Below, piece by piece: positions 1-8,419 of a stretch of 64,000 nucleotides of DNA. The translations under genes were made by a program, and so were the position numbers. How positions within the stretch are numbered: position 1 is the first letter of the stretch; the number at the start of each line of letters is the position of its first letter. Under the pieces are notes generated by a model. That model made no database searches, was not told the origin of the DNA, and worked only from the letters and a program-made list of their open reading frames with translations. Origin of the DNA: Microvirga sesbaniae (GTDB taxonomy: Bacteria; Pseudomonadota; Alphaproteobacteria; Rhizobiales; Beijerinckiaceae); the NCBI RefSeq assembly GCF_025460805.1, contig NZ_JAMXFJ010000007.1, positions 62,001 to 126,000 of the forward strand. The letters run 5' to 3'.

Positions 1-360
1 TATCAGGCGGGACGTCTCATCCATCCATGTACCGTTGGAACGCTACGGATCCGGTCGAAAGGCAGGGCCCGCTGTGGATCGATGAGAGCCTTCCCGCCAA
101 GTCATGTGCTGGCCCGGCCATTGGGCCGTTGCTGAACATCATCGTACTTCCGGGAAGCGCCAGCAAAGGAAATTCGACGCACAGAACGCCACGATCCCGT
201 TCATCTGACGTTGCCCTCCTGAGGCCCGGAGAGCGTCGTGCGAGGAAGCAGGCCCGGTTCCTCGCGAAGAAGGAAGCTTCACCGACGAGACTGAGCCAGC
301 ATCCTGATCCCGCCAGAATGCAATCTGCCTTGGAATGCGCGTGCGTCCGACAGACCTCGC
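1..360. other. Left edge without a recognisable gene
   Basis: No open frame here has the composition or motifs of a real protein. The frames that do run through it are arginine-rich and read like shadows. The stretch lies downstream of the leftward ABC operon, so it may be that operon's 3' flank. Confidence 0.4.
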
Positions 361-1101
361 TCAGGTCCTGACGTCCAACGGAACTGTTGGGACCAGAACC
401 TGGGAGGGGTCCTTTCCGCGATCGATGCTTGGCCTGTCGCGGCGGTATGGCTTCGCAAAATGCGCTTCGAGACGACGTCCAACAAACGCGATCGCCCAGC
501 ACAGCACGAAATAGACAACCAGAATGGCGCCGTAAACGAGGTAGGCAGGGCTCCCGCCGCGCGCGATCGTCGTCTGTTCGATGAGGACTTGTGCCGAGCG
601 CAGGAGCTCGTTGACACCGAGGACTGCGCCAAGCGAGCTCGCCTGCACCAATCCGGTCACGAGGCTGATGTAAGGCGGTAGGATAACGGGCATGGCTTGA
701 GGGACGACCACCAGAAGAAGCCCCTTCCAGCCGCTGAGCCCAAAAGCCTGAACCGTCTCCGATTGTCCTCTGGGGACAGCGGCGAGGCCTGCACGAATGA
801 TATGCGCGCCGTTCGCGCCACCCCAGACCGATACGCTGAGCGCGCTCGACCAGAACGGATTGAGCGAGATCCCGATATGGGGCAGGATGAAGTAGACGAG
901 CAGCACCGTCACCATGAGGGGGATGTCCCGCAGACATTCCACGATGAGGAAAACGGGGCGGCTGAGCCAGCGGGACGGCAACGACAGGCCAGCCGCAAAG
1001 AGGATCGCGAACAGGGTTCCGCCCAGGATCATCACCAGCGACAGGAGCAGCGTGTTCAGGAGGCCGTCGAACAGGAAAGACCGGAACTCGAGAAGTAGCA
1101 T
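361..1101 (-). CDS. Polar amino acid ABC transporter permease (second)
   Basis: Inner-membrane subunit of an ATP-driven importer of the polar amino acid (HisM/GlnP) type. The 246-residue product has about five hydrophobic helices. It carries the EAA-type cytoplasmic loop around residues 100-130 (IRAGLAAVPRGQSETVQAFG), which docks on the ATPase. The charged C-terminal tail is longer than usual. The start lies 3 bases after the stop of the upstream permease, and its ribosome site (GGGAGA) sits inside that gene's end, so the two are probably translationally coupled. It is the last gene of a leftward operon encoding binding protein, two permeases and ATPase. The substrate is unknown. The flavoenzyme and oxidoreductase in the same operon suggest an amine-containing compound rather than a common amino acid. 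Confidence 0.9.
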   Translation of the reverse strand: MLLLEFRSFLFDGLLNTLLLSLVMILGGTLFAILFAAGLSLPSRWLSRPVFLIVECLRDIPLMVTVLLVYFILPHIGISLNPFWSSALSVSVWGGANGAHIIRAGLAAVPRGQSETVQAFGLSGWKGLLLVVVPQAMPVILPPYISLVTGLVQASSLGAVLGVNELLRSAQVLIEQTTIARGGSPAYLVYGAILVVYFVLCWAIAFVGRRLEAHFAKPYRRDRPSIDRGKDPSQVLVPTVPLDVRT

Positions 1102-1104
1102 TGA

Positions 1105-1764
1105 CTATCTCCCTGCAAAAGGCCGATTGAGGCGATGCTCCAGTGCGTGCCCCAGGCCGGACAGAGCAAAGACGCAGAGCAGGTAGATCACGCAGATGGA
1201 GAAGAACATCTCGATGGCCCGGAAATCATAGGCAATGCGATCGACGGCCACGAAGGTCAGTTCCACGAGGCCGATAGCCTGGAGATAGGCGGAGTTCTTG
1301 ACCGTGGCTACGATTGTGTTCATCGAGGACGGCAGCGCCGCCCGGGCGGCCAGCGGGAAAACAACCAGAAGAGCATGATGCCAGCGTTTCAGGCCGAGGG
1401 ATGCGGACGCATCGCGAACACCATGGCTGACGGCGGCAAGCCCTCCGCGGAAGTTCTCGATCTGAAAGGCGCTCGCCCATAAGGTCAGTGCCGCGACGCC
1501 CGACCAGAAGACCGACAGGCGCAGGCCAAGGCTCGGCAGGCCATAGAAAATGAAGAAGATCTGCACGAGATACGGCGTACCGCGGATGAACTCGACATAG
1601 CCGGTGACGAGATATTCAGCCGGCTTGAAGCCGCTCGTGCGCAGCGCAGCGCCGACGGCACCGACGATGCATGAAAGCAGGATGGCGAGACCGCTGACCG
1701 TGAGGGTCACTTTCAGCCCCCTCATCAGGTCCGGCAGCGCATCGAGAATATAATTGAAATCCAT
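1105..1764 (-). CDS. Polar amino acid ABC transporter permease (first)
   Basis: Second membrane subunit of the importer, about 219 residues with five predicted helices. Its EAA loop at about residues 122-150 reads FRGGLAAVSHGVRDASASLG. GTG and ATG are adjacent at the start; I chose the ATG because GGAATGTG spaces well in front of it. It lies between the binding protein and the second permease in one leftward unit. Polar amino acid importers normally use two different permeases forming a heterodimer, which fits these two genes. Confidence 0.9.
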   Translation of the reverse strand: MDFNYILDALPDLMRGLKVTLTVSGLAILLSCIVGAVGAALRTSGFKPAEYLVTGYVEFIRGTPYLVQIFFIFYGLPSLGLRLSVFWSGVAALTLWASAFQIENFRGGLAAVSHGVRDASASLGLKRWHHALLVVFPLAARAALPSSMNTIVATVKNSAYLQAIGLVELTFVAVDRIAYDFRAIEMFFSICVIYLLCVFALSGLGHALEHRLNRPFAGR

Positions 1765-1856
1765 CACATTCCGACCTTTGCTGAAGATGGTCGACCGAGC
1801 ATCCGAGGTGGCTGCGGGGTGGAGGATTTGGCCTCCACCCGGCCTCTGTCAGCCGC

Positions 1857-2711
1857 TCAGTTCGTGGCCGGCGGATCGGTCTCGAAGGACTTGATCATCT
1901 CCTTGGCGACGATCGGGTCGGAGACGTGGCTGGGCACCACCTGCGAGAAGAATTTCTCCTCTTTCATTTTCTTCAGGGCGGCATTCACAAAGGCCTTGAG
2001 CTCAGGCTCGTTCTTGCGAATGCCGACACCGTTGAACCCGAGATCGACTTCCTCCTTGAGAATACGGAAAGCGGGATAGTTGCTGATCAGGGTCGCAATC
2101 GTGACTGCATCGCCCACATATCCGTCGGCCCGACCCTGCTGGAGGGCCTGGATGTTATCTGCATTGGTGTTGAGCTGCACGAATTGAATGCCGGGAATGC
2201 GGTCGCGCAACCATTTGAGCTGATTGCCACCCTTCACGATCAGGATCGACTTTCCCTCGAGATCAGCGAGCTTCTGGACCGGGCTGTCCTTCGGCACGAT
2301 GACGTTGCTGCCGCCCCAGTAATAGATGTCGGAATAATCGATCACCTGCTCGCGCGGCGGGGTCTTGCCGAGGGTCGCGAGGATGAGGTCGATCTTGCCG
2401 CCGGTCAGGGATGGAATGCGTGCGTCGGTGGCGACGCAGCTCAGCTCCGCCTTGTCCGGAGAGCCGAAGGCATAGGTGCCGATCTTCTTCGCCATCTCGA
2501 CCTCCACGCCGACCGGCTTGCCGTCGGGGCCGGAGGAGCCGAACGGCGGGGAGTCGCACTTGACTCCGATGCGGATGACGCCCGCATCCTTGATCGCCTT
2601 CGGCAAGGCTGGAAGATCCTGCGCCGAGGCTGCCGTCGCCTGAGACGCGATGGCGGCGATGAAGCCCAATGATGCGATAGCGTAGCGAAGCATGCTGATC
2701 TGTCGGTTCAT
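1857..2711 (-). CDS. Periplasmic substrate-binding protein (SBP_bac_3)
   Basis: Extracellular solute-binding protein, family 3, that delivers ligand to the two downstream permeases. The product is about 284 residues. An N-terminal signal peptide (MNRQISMLRYAIASLGF, ending near ATAASAQ) is followed by the family opening VIRIGVKCDSPPFGS and by IPSLTGGKIDLILATLGKTP. The frame is open 67 codons further upstream, but that part is intergenic repeat DNA. The chosen ATG has AAAGGGA about 9 bases before it and starts the signal peptide. The gap to the upstream ATPase gene is filled by a palindromic repeat, which may let this gene be expressed at a different level. Confidence 0.92.
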   Translation of the reverse strand: MNRQISMLRYAIASLGFIAAIASQATAASAQDLPALPKAIKDAGVIRIGVKCDSPPFGSSGPDGKPVGVEVEMAKKIGTYAFGSPDKAELSCVATDARIPSLTGGKIDLILATLGKTPPREQVIDYSDIYYWGGSNVIVPKDSPVQKLADLEGKSILIVKGGNQLKWLRDRIPGIQFVQLNTNADNIQALQQGRADGYVGDAVTIATLISNYPAFRILKEEVDLGFNGVGIRKNEPELKAFVNAALKKMKEEKFFSQVVPSHVSDPIVAKEMIKSFETDPPATN

Positions 2712-2815
2712 GGATATTTCCCTTTGGATTTCTGGGTCTGGAGGTGCGAACGTTGATCGTTCGTCGATTTGTTGCTGCGGAACGCGGCCGTCCGCGGGAA
2801 GCCCGTTGTTCTCCC

Positions 2816-2932
2816 AGAGCATCGGACGTGAAAAATGGAGCCGCTTCTGGGATCGATTCCGATGCTCAACCTCTTGAGCGGCGCGCGGCTCGACGTGAAA
2901 AACCGGGTCCACTTTTTCGCCCGGCGCGCTAG
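2816..2932. repeat. Palindromic intergenic repeat inside the ABC operon
   Basis: This is a copy of the repeat family that starts AGAGCATCGGA and ends in a GCGCTAG-like tail. The inner part begins AGCATCGGA and closes with TCCGATGCT, so the transcript can fold. The last CTA of the repeat is the stop codon of the ATPase gene on the minus strand. The copy separates the ATPase and binding-protein genes within an otherwise tight operon. Confidence 0.75.
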
Positions 2933-3699
2933 TGCAGGATCTGGCTCAGGAAGGCCCGGGTGCGACGTTCCCGAGGGTTGCGGAAGAACTCGTCAGGAGG
3001 TGCCGTCTCCACGACCCGGCCCGCATCCATGAAGATCACCCGGTCGGCGACCTGCCGGGCGAAGCCCATTTCGTGCGTGACGCACACCATGGTCATTCCG
3101 TCGCTGGCAAGTTGCGCCATCGTGTCCAGAACTTCGCGCACGAGCTCGGGGTCGAGTGCCGAGGTCGGTTCGTCGAACAGCATGATCTTCGGGTTCATGC
3201 AGAGCGAGCGTGCAATGGCAGCTCGCTGCTGCTGCCCACCAGACAGCTGGCTCGGATAGAAGTTTGCTTTGTCCGGAATGCGTACGCGCTCGAGATAGCG
3301 CAGCGCCAGGGCGTCTGCGTCCTTCCGCGGCACCCCCTTAACCCACCGGGGCGCGAGGGTGCAGTTCTCCAGAACGGTCAGGTGCGGATAAAGATTGAAG
3401 CTCTGAAACACCATGCCGATATCCTGACGGACACGCTCGATGCTGCGCTTGCTCTCCGTGAGCTCGATCCCGTTGACGACGATCCGGCCTTTCTGGTGCT
3501 TCTCAAGATGGTTGATGCAGCGGATCATCGTGGATTTCCCCGATCCGGACGGACCGCAGACGACGACCTTCTGGCCTTTCCCTACTGTCAGATTGATGTC
3601 ATGCAGCACCTGCACCGTGCCGAACCATTTGTCGACGTTGCTGAACTCGACGCAGACATCTTGGCTGCCGCCGGTCGCATGATTGCTGGTCTGTCCCAT
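2929..3699 (-). CDS. Polar amino acid ABC transporter ATPase (GlnQ/HisP type)
   Basis: ATP-hydrolysing subunit on the cytoplasmic side, 256 residues, the usual family length. Walker A is GPSGSGKST at 49-57, the Q-loop is near VFQS, the signature LSGGQQQR at 152-159, Walker B IMLFDE at 172-177, with the H-loop histidine in VTHE at about 209. A GGGAG ribosome site precedes the ATG. The gene follows the DAO flavoenzyme and precedes the binding protein. Its stop codon is supplied by the end of the neighbouring palindromic repeat. Confidence 0.95.
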   Translation of the reverse strand: MGQTSNHATGGSQDVCVEFSNVDKWFGTVQVLHDINLTVGKGQKVVVCGPSGSGKSTMIRCINHLEKHQKGRIVVNGIELTESKRSIERVRQDIGMVFQSFNLYPHLTVLENCTLAPRWVKGVPRKDADALALRYLERVRIPDKANFYPSQLSGGQQQRAAIARSLCMNPKIMLFDEPTSALDPELVREVLDTMAQLASDGMTMVCVTHEMGFARQVADRVIFMDAGRVVETAPPDEFFRNPRERRTRAFLSQILH

Positions 3700-3787
3700 G
3701 TCCGTCTCCCGAGACTGCTGTCCTAGGTTCAGCTTTGTTCAAAGGTTGGCTCTCCGCCTCGCGCGGAGAACCGCCAGGTGCTGGCCG

Positions 3788-4912
3788 CTACGCGAACCGG
3801 TCGGGCCGGAACGTGGCGAGCAGAGGGCTCGCCTCCCCCGTGACGATTTCCCGGGCCAGCAATTCACCCGTGATCAAACCCATCGTGGCACCGCTGTGAG
3901 TAAAGGCTACGTAATAACCCGGAACCGCCTCGAGGGCGCCGAGAACCGGTTCGCCATCCTTCGGCACAGGCTTCGGCCCGGCGGCATAAGAGTCGATTTC
4001 GATCTTCGGATTGTCGGCGAGCACCGCAGAGGCCTCCTCCGCGAGCTTGTGGACCGTCGACTCCCGCACCTCGTAGGTCCCATCCGCATGGCGGACGACC
4101 TCATCCTCCGACCAGGCGGAGTCGAACACGATGGCGCCGTCCGGCGTGGGGCGCACAGCCACGCGCGGCGTGTTGAGAACAGCCCGCAGACCAGTTTTGA
4201 GCGGCTTCGAGCGGACCAGAAGCGAGATCGGGGTTGCGTCCGGAATGGCAACGCCGACATCTGCAACCATCTTGGGGACGGCAGCGCCGGCAGCCACCAG
4301 GACGGCATCGGCCACAATCTGCCTGCCGCTCGACGTCGATACTCCTGTTGCTCGCCCGCCCTTGACATCGACGCTGGCCCGACCGGCATGCGTGAGGATC
4401 TCGCCACCCAGCGTGGCAAACTCGTCGAGCAGCACGCGGATCAGGGACGGCAGGTCCACCCAGCCCTCTCCGGGATTGAAGATCGCGCCCTGACGCGTGA
4501 TCGCACGCGCATCGACGCCCGGCGTCATGGCGGCGACCTGTTCAGGAGCAAGAAGCCGCGCGTCGTAGCCGATGCTCTGTTCGTGCGCGAACGCCTCGGC
4601 GATCCTGTTCGAGCTGTCATCGGCATCCCACGTCAGACCTCCGTCGAAGCGCAGCCAGGGCGCGGCGGGGTACCGGGCCGCCAGGGTGCGGTAGCGATCG
4701 ATGCCGATCATGCGCAGCTTATGATATTCGGCAGAGCGGAAACGAGCCGAGTTCAGCCAGGCGAGCGAGCGGCCCGAGGCTTCGCTCGACAATCCACCTT
4801 CGGTTACCAACGTCACGCGAGCGCCCAAGCGCGCAAGCTGTACGGCTGAGGACGCCCCGAGAATCCCGCCGCCGATGACAGCAACCCGCAAAGATGAGGA
4901 TGGAGAATTCAC
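3788..4912 (-). CDS. FAD-dependent oxidoreductase, DAO family
   Basis: Flavoenzyme of the D-amino acid oxidase/glycine oxidase superfamily, 374 residues, predicted soluble. The dinucleotide-binding fold is at the extreme N terminus (VAVIGGGILGASSA), followed by the FAD-ribose acidic segment. FTHSGATMGLITG near the C terminus is the usual FAD-contacting Gly-rich strand. It starts at GTG with AAGGAA upstream. Family members oxidise secondary or primary amines to imines and pass electrons to oxygen or quinone. Being in one operon with an amino-acid importer and a MocA-type dehydrogenase, it probably attacks the C-N bond of the imported compound. The substrate cannot be read from sequence. Confidence 0.88.
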   Translation of the reverse strand: MNSPSSSLRVAVIGGGILGASSAVQLARLGARVTLVTEGGLSSEASGRSLAWLNSARFRSAEYHKLRMIGIDRYRTLAARYPAAPWLRFDGGLTWDADDSSNRIAEAFAHEQSIGYDARLLAPEQVAAMTPGVDARAITRQGAIFNPGEGWVDLPSLIRVLLDEFATLGGEILTHAGRASVDVKGGRATGVSTSSGRQIVADAVLVAAGAAVPKMVADVGVAIPDATPISLLVRSKPLKTGLRAVLNTPRVAVRPTPDGAIVFDSAWSEDEVVRHADGTYEVRESTVHKLAEEASAVLADNPKIEIDSYAAGPKPVPKDGEPVLGALEAVPGYYVAFTHSGATMGLITGELLAREIVTGEASPLLATFRPDRFA

Positions 4913-4997
4913 CAGATAGTTCCTTCTGTGGTTGTGCTCGTTGACTGGTTCGATCTGTCAGCCCGGGAGACCGGCAGGCCGATCTGTTGGAAGGCAA

Positions 4998-6005
4998 TCA
5001 GGGGCGCTCCCATTTCCCGGTCTGCGCAGAGCGGAAGAGAGCGTCGATCACACGCATGTTCGACACGGCGTCGGCGCTTCCCCATTCGAGGGGCTTCTCG
5101 CCGAGCACCGCCTGTGAGAAGGCATCACCCTGCAAAGTGTACTGATCACTGGGGGGTATCGTGATGACGTCCCTGCCGCCGCCGGAGAGATCCCGCCCGT
5201 CGTCGACCACGATAACGGCTTCCATGCCGGCAGGCGCATTGAACGGAATCTGGATTTCGATGCGCCCTTGGGTACCGAGGATCTGCACACGCTGGCATGG
5301 CACGAGCTGGGTCGCGGAGGTGAAGGTCATCTGCCGGCCGCCGAGGAATTCCGCCAAGCCGCTGCTCAAGCGGTCCGTTCCCATCTGGGGATCCCTGTCG
5401 AACAGGCCGATCACGCGCTCCGGCTCGGCGTCAAACACGAAACGGGCCGTGTTGATGGCATAGCAGCCGATATCGTAGAGCCCTCCGCCGCCGATATCGG
5501 CCTGATTGCGGATGTTGCTGGGATCCGTCAGGAAATAGGAGAAGATTGTCTGGATGGCACGCACCTCTCCCAGGCGTCCGCTGCGAACGATCTCGCGCAC
5601 ACGGTGCCATTGCGGATGGAAGCGCACCATGAAGGCTTCGCCCACGAGCAAGCCGCTCTTCTTCTGAGCAGCCTCGATCTGCCGCGCCTCCTCGGCATTG
5701 AGAGCAATCGGTTTTTCGCACAGGACATGCTTGCCGGCCTCGAGCGCCTTGATGGTCAGAGGCGCATGCAGATGGTTCGGAAGCGGATTGTAGATCGCGT
5801 CGATGTCCGGATCGGCGAGCAACGCCTCATACGACCCATAGGCCTTTGGAATTCCGAGATCCACGGCGGCTTCGCGGGCCCGGTCTTCATCTCGGGACGC
5901 AATCGCCACAACCTCCGTGAAGGCTCCTGCCTTCATGGCCGGAATGACGTGTTTCCTGGCGATTTGGGCGGTGCTCAGCACACCCCACCTGACTTTTTTC
6001 GACAC
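4998..6005 (-). CDS. Gfo/Idh/MocA family oxidoreductase
   Basis: NAD(P)-dependent dehydrogenase of sugars or cyclitols, 335 residues. The N-terminal Rossmann segment reads WGVLSTAQIARKHVIPA. The family motif CEKP is at about 96-99 with the catalytic lysine at 98. The C-terminal part carries GGGLYDIGCYAIN, the usual dimer-face and active-site helix. It starts at GTG with AAAGGTG upstream. It is the first gene of the leftward operon, directly after the two LacI-type operators. The combination with a DAO enzyme and an amino-acid-type importer suggests a sugar or cyclitol carrying an amine, such as an opine, Amadori product or rhizopine. That is inference. Confidence 0.9.
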   Translation of the reverse strand: MSKKVRWGVLSTAQIARKHVIPAMKAGAFTEVVAIASRDEDRAREAAVDLGIPKAYGSYEALLADPDIDAIYNPLPNHLHAPLTIKALEAGKHVLCEKPIALNAEEARQIEAAQKKSGLLVGEAFMVRFHPQWHRVREIVRSGRLGEVRAIQTIFSYFLTDPSNIRNQADIGGGGLYDIGCYAINTARFVFDAEPERVIGLFDRDPQMGTDRLSSGLAEFLGGRQMTFTSATQLVPCQRVQILGTQGRIEIQIPFNAPAGMEAVIVVDDGRDLSGGGRDVITIPPSDQYTLQGDAFSQAVLGEKPLEWGSADAVSNMRVIDALFRSAQTGKWERP

Positions 6006-6273
6006 GGGTCATACACCTTTGCAGAGGAGAAGGAGCCAAACAGCACGGCTGCTGCGTCGCGCTGAGCGAATGGGCGTTTGGAGAGGGTCGGAAGCCCCAT
6101 TGGCGCGGCAAGCCACGCCGGTGCGAGGGGACAACGCACGGCCATGCTGAAGCCGCCATGCCGCTCCGGCTCCGGCACCAGCGTCACGGCCGCTCTGTCC
6201 TGTCCTCACGCTGCGACCTCGATCCACACTCATCTTGGTTTCCATTTCCGATGAACGAGACAAACTGATAGTA

Positions 6274-6309
6274 TGAGACCGGTTTCAATGCTATTTGAGA
6301 CCGGTCTCA
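6274..6309. promoter_or_regulatory. Tandem LacI-family operators
   Basis: Two palindromes, TGAGACCGGTTTCA at 6274-6287 and the perfect TGAGACCGGTCTCA at 6296-6309, lie between divergent genes. Their centres are 22 bases apart, two helix turns, so two dimers would sit on the same DNA face. The central CCGG and symmetric arms are typical of LacI-family sites. They probably let the adjacent regulator control both its own gene and the leftward catabolic operon. Confidence 0.8.
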
Positions 6310-6366
6310 TTTGTCAACAGGCGCTCTGCTTGACGATTCAACAGATTGCCTCTTAGGTCGTCGGCC

Positions 6367-7494
6367 ATGAACAACAGAACGGTCCAGAAGCGGTTGGTCA
6401 CTCTCCAGGACGTCGCCCGTGAGGCGGGCGTCTCCAAGGCTACGGCCGCCAGGGTGCTGGGCAGCTATGGAACGGCTAGCCCGGAGGTGAAGGAAAAAGT
6501 TCTTCATGCGGCGCGTATTCTGGGCTATCGGCCGAATGAACTCGCCCGCAGCATGACGACGGGCCGCTCGCGAACAATCGGTGTTGTCGTCGGCGACATC
6601 GAGAACCCCTATTTCGGGCAGGCCGTCCGTGGCATCAGCGAAGTGGCGAGCGCCGCAGGGTTCGACGTCATCCTGGCCAATTCCGGGGAAGTGGTCGGCA
6701 GGGAGCAGGCCGCCGTCCAGGTGCTTCTCGGCAAGCGGGTTGACGGCCTGATCATCACTCCTGCATCCATGTTCGATATCCAGCATCTGGAAGCTGTGCA
6801 GAGATCTGGCAGGCCGCTGGTTCTGCTGGACCGCGCCATTCCCAAGCTGAAGGTCGACAGCGTCATCACGGACGACCAGGCCGCAGCCGCAGTGGCCACG
6901 CGCATGCTGATCGAGGCCGGACACAGGCGGATCGCCTACATCACGGCGACGGCTTCCGATGATCCGATCTACAGGGGACCTCAGCAGATCAGCCTGACAA
7001 CCGTGATGGATCGCATCAACGGTTTTCTAGCAGCGTCCGCCGCGGCGGGGATCAAACATCCCGAGCAGTATATCCGCCTGGGAGCATCGCGCCAGGGCGC
7101 TTCGGGGCGAATCATCGCCGATCTTCTCTCAATGCCCCATCGTCCGACTGCCATCCTGGCATCGGACAACGTGGTCGGGCTCGAGGTGTTCAAGGTCATC
7201 CGCAACCTGGGCATGTCAATCCCCGCCGATCTTTCTCTCATCGCCTTCCACGATGCAGACTGGACCAGCGTCACGAGTCCGCCGATCACAGTCATCTCAC
7301 AGCCGGTCTACAATCTCGGCGTCGAGAGCGCGCAGATCCTGCTCGAGCGCATCACCGGAGCCGTCGGGACGCCGAAGCGACTGGTGCTTGCCACGGAGCT
7401 GATCGAGCGGCAGTCGGTCGGCGCACCACCCGCTCCTCAGGATGACGAGAAGAAGGTAAAGTCCCGGCCGGCCGCGAAAGCTGTCGTGGGATAG
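6367..7494 (+). CDS. LacI family transcriptional regulator
   Basis: Repressor-type regulator of 375 residues. The N-terminal helix-turn-helix and hinge read TLQDVAREAGVSKATAARVLG and PNELARSM. After about residue 60 it has a periplasmic-binding-protein-like effector domain (TIGVVVGDIENPYFGQAVRG). The frame is also open from an in-frame TTG at 6346, but the ATG at 6367 begins seven residues before the normal LacI N terminus. The C-terminal tail is long and charged. It is divergent from the Gfo/DAO/ABC operon and is the obvious candidate to bind the two palindromes just upstream. The effector is probably the imported compound or a derivative. Confidence 0.92.
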   Translation: MNNRTVQKRLVTLQDVAREAGVSKATAARVLGSYGTASPEVKEKVLHAARILGYRPNELARSMTTGRSRTIGVVVGDIENPYFGQAVRGISEVASAAGFDVILANSGEVVGREQAAVQVLLGKRVDGLIITPASMFDIQHLEAVQRSGRPLVLLDRAIPKLKVDSVITDDQAAAAVATRMLIEAGHRRIAYITATASDDPIYRGPQQISLTTVMDRINGFLAASAAAGIKHPEQYIRLGASRQGASGRIIADLLSMPHRPTAILASDNVVGLEVFKVIRNLGMSIPADLSLIAFHDADWTSVTSPPITVISQPVYNLGVESAQILLERITGAVGTPKRLVLATELIERQSVGAPPAPQDDEKKVKSRPAAKAVVG

Positions 7495-7560
7495 GCTCGT
7501 GCGACAAGCACGAGACCGTGATCCATGTCGCTGATCGACAGCCACGCATCCGAGGTATTC

Positions 7561-7983
7561 ATGCTGAACGCCATTCACCATGTCGCGATCATCTGCTCGG
7601 ATTACGAGCGCTCGAAGCACTTCTATTCCCAGATCCTGAGACTCCCGGTCATTCGCGAGATCTGGCGCGCAGAGCGGCAATCCTGGAAGTGCGATCTTCA
7701 GATCGGCTCGGATCTTCAGATCGGCTCGGCCCAGATCGAGCTTTTCTCGTTTCCAGACCCGCCGCCCCGCCCGTCCCGACCGGAGGCTTGCGGCCTGCGC
7801 CACCTCGCCTTCCGTGTGCAATCCCTGGAGCCGATCATTGCTCGTCTGGAAGAATTTGGGATCATCGTCGAGCCGATCCGCATCGACGAGCATACGCGGC
7901 AGCGTTTCACCTTCTTCGCCGACCCTGACGGAACGCCCCTGGAACTTTATGAAGATAGCGCCGAGGGTTCAAGAACATCCTGA
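7561..7983 (+). CDS. VOC family protein, YaeR/GloA2-like
   Basis: Vicinal-oxygen-chelate metalloprotein of about 140 residues, resembling the Escherichia coli YaeR group. It has the opening HHVAIICSDYERSKHFY, the block PERPSRPEACGLRHLAF in the form PPRPSRPEACGLRHLAF, and the ending RFTFFADPDGTPLELYE with the metal-ligand glutamate. An upstream in-frame start exists, but the ATG at 7561 has GAGG nine bases before it and starts where the family does. An 18-base segment is tandemly duplicated at 7694-7729, giving DLQIGSDLQIGS where relatives have one short loop. The reaction is unknown. It runs co-directionally with the LacI gene. Confidence 0.85.
   Translation: MLNAIHHVAIICSDYERSKHFYSQILRLPVIREIWRAERQSWKCDLQIGSDLQIGSAQIELFSFPDPPPRPSRPEACGLRHLAFRVQSLEPIIARLEEFGIIVEPIRIDEHTRQRFTFFADPDGTPLELYEDSAEGSRTS
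7694..7729 (+). repeat. 18-bp in-frame tandem duplication in the VOC gene
   Basis: GATCTTCAGATCGGCTCG occurs twice in direct succession and keeps the reading frame, adding DLQIGS to the loop after SWKC. Both copies are identical, which suggests a recent slippage event. Confidence 0.85.
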
Positions 7984-8040
7984 CGCCGTACCCTGGACAA
8001 GACAGCCCGACTCGGCTGCACGGCGTCACCTGCGGGAGCA

Positions 8041-8290
8041 TCACTCCCAAAAGTGGGCCCGCTTCCCGGTTCGATGCTCCCGGTTCAGCAGCATCCCGAC
8101 CGCTTGAGGTCGGGATCGGACATCGTCACCGCCGTGTCGGCGGAAATACGTGACGGCCCCAACTTCTGGATCGGGTCATTCTCTGCCGATCATCTGCCCT
8201 TCGAGAATGTCCGGTGTTCGTCTCTTCAGCTGCCCCTTAGAGCCTCGGACGTGACCCAGAGGGCCGCGCCGGTGACCCGGAGGGCCGATG
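8041..8290. repeat. Degenerate copies of the palindromic repeat family
   Basis: Two partial copies fill most of the gap between the VOC gene and the permease. The first (about 8041-8110) holds CCCAAAAGTGGGCCCGCTT and a GATGCTC end. The second (about 8236-8290) begins AGAGCCTCGGACGTGACCC. No gene is visible in 7984-8300. Confidence 0.55.
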
Positions 8291-8307
8291 CGGCAATCCT
8301 ACCCAGC

Positions 8308-8405
8308 TTGCGCAAAATGCGCATAGGTTGACTTTATGGAGGAAAATTGCACAAAACGCGCGGATAAGACGGCTCGTCATAGCCAACAATGCGAATTTCG
8401 CGCAA
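8308..8405. promoter_or_regulatory. Three repeated sites before the acid-sugar operon
   Basis: Three related 15-mers precede the permease gene: TTGCGCAAAATGCGC (8308-8322), TTGCACAAAACGCGC (8347-8361) and, inverted, TTGCGCGAAATTCGC (8391-8405). The shared pattern is TTGCRCRAAANNCGC. The last site ends 14 bases before the ATG. They are good candidates for binding by the DeoR-type regulator encoded at the end of the operon. Confidence 0.6.
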
Positions 8406-8419
8406 TATAGGGTGGGAAT

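Noticed and set aside
17-937. A long minus-strand frame of 306 residues over the permease gene
   Set aside because: It overlaps a clear ABC permease in another frame and has Arg/Ser/Pro-rich composition typical of a shadow.
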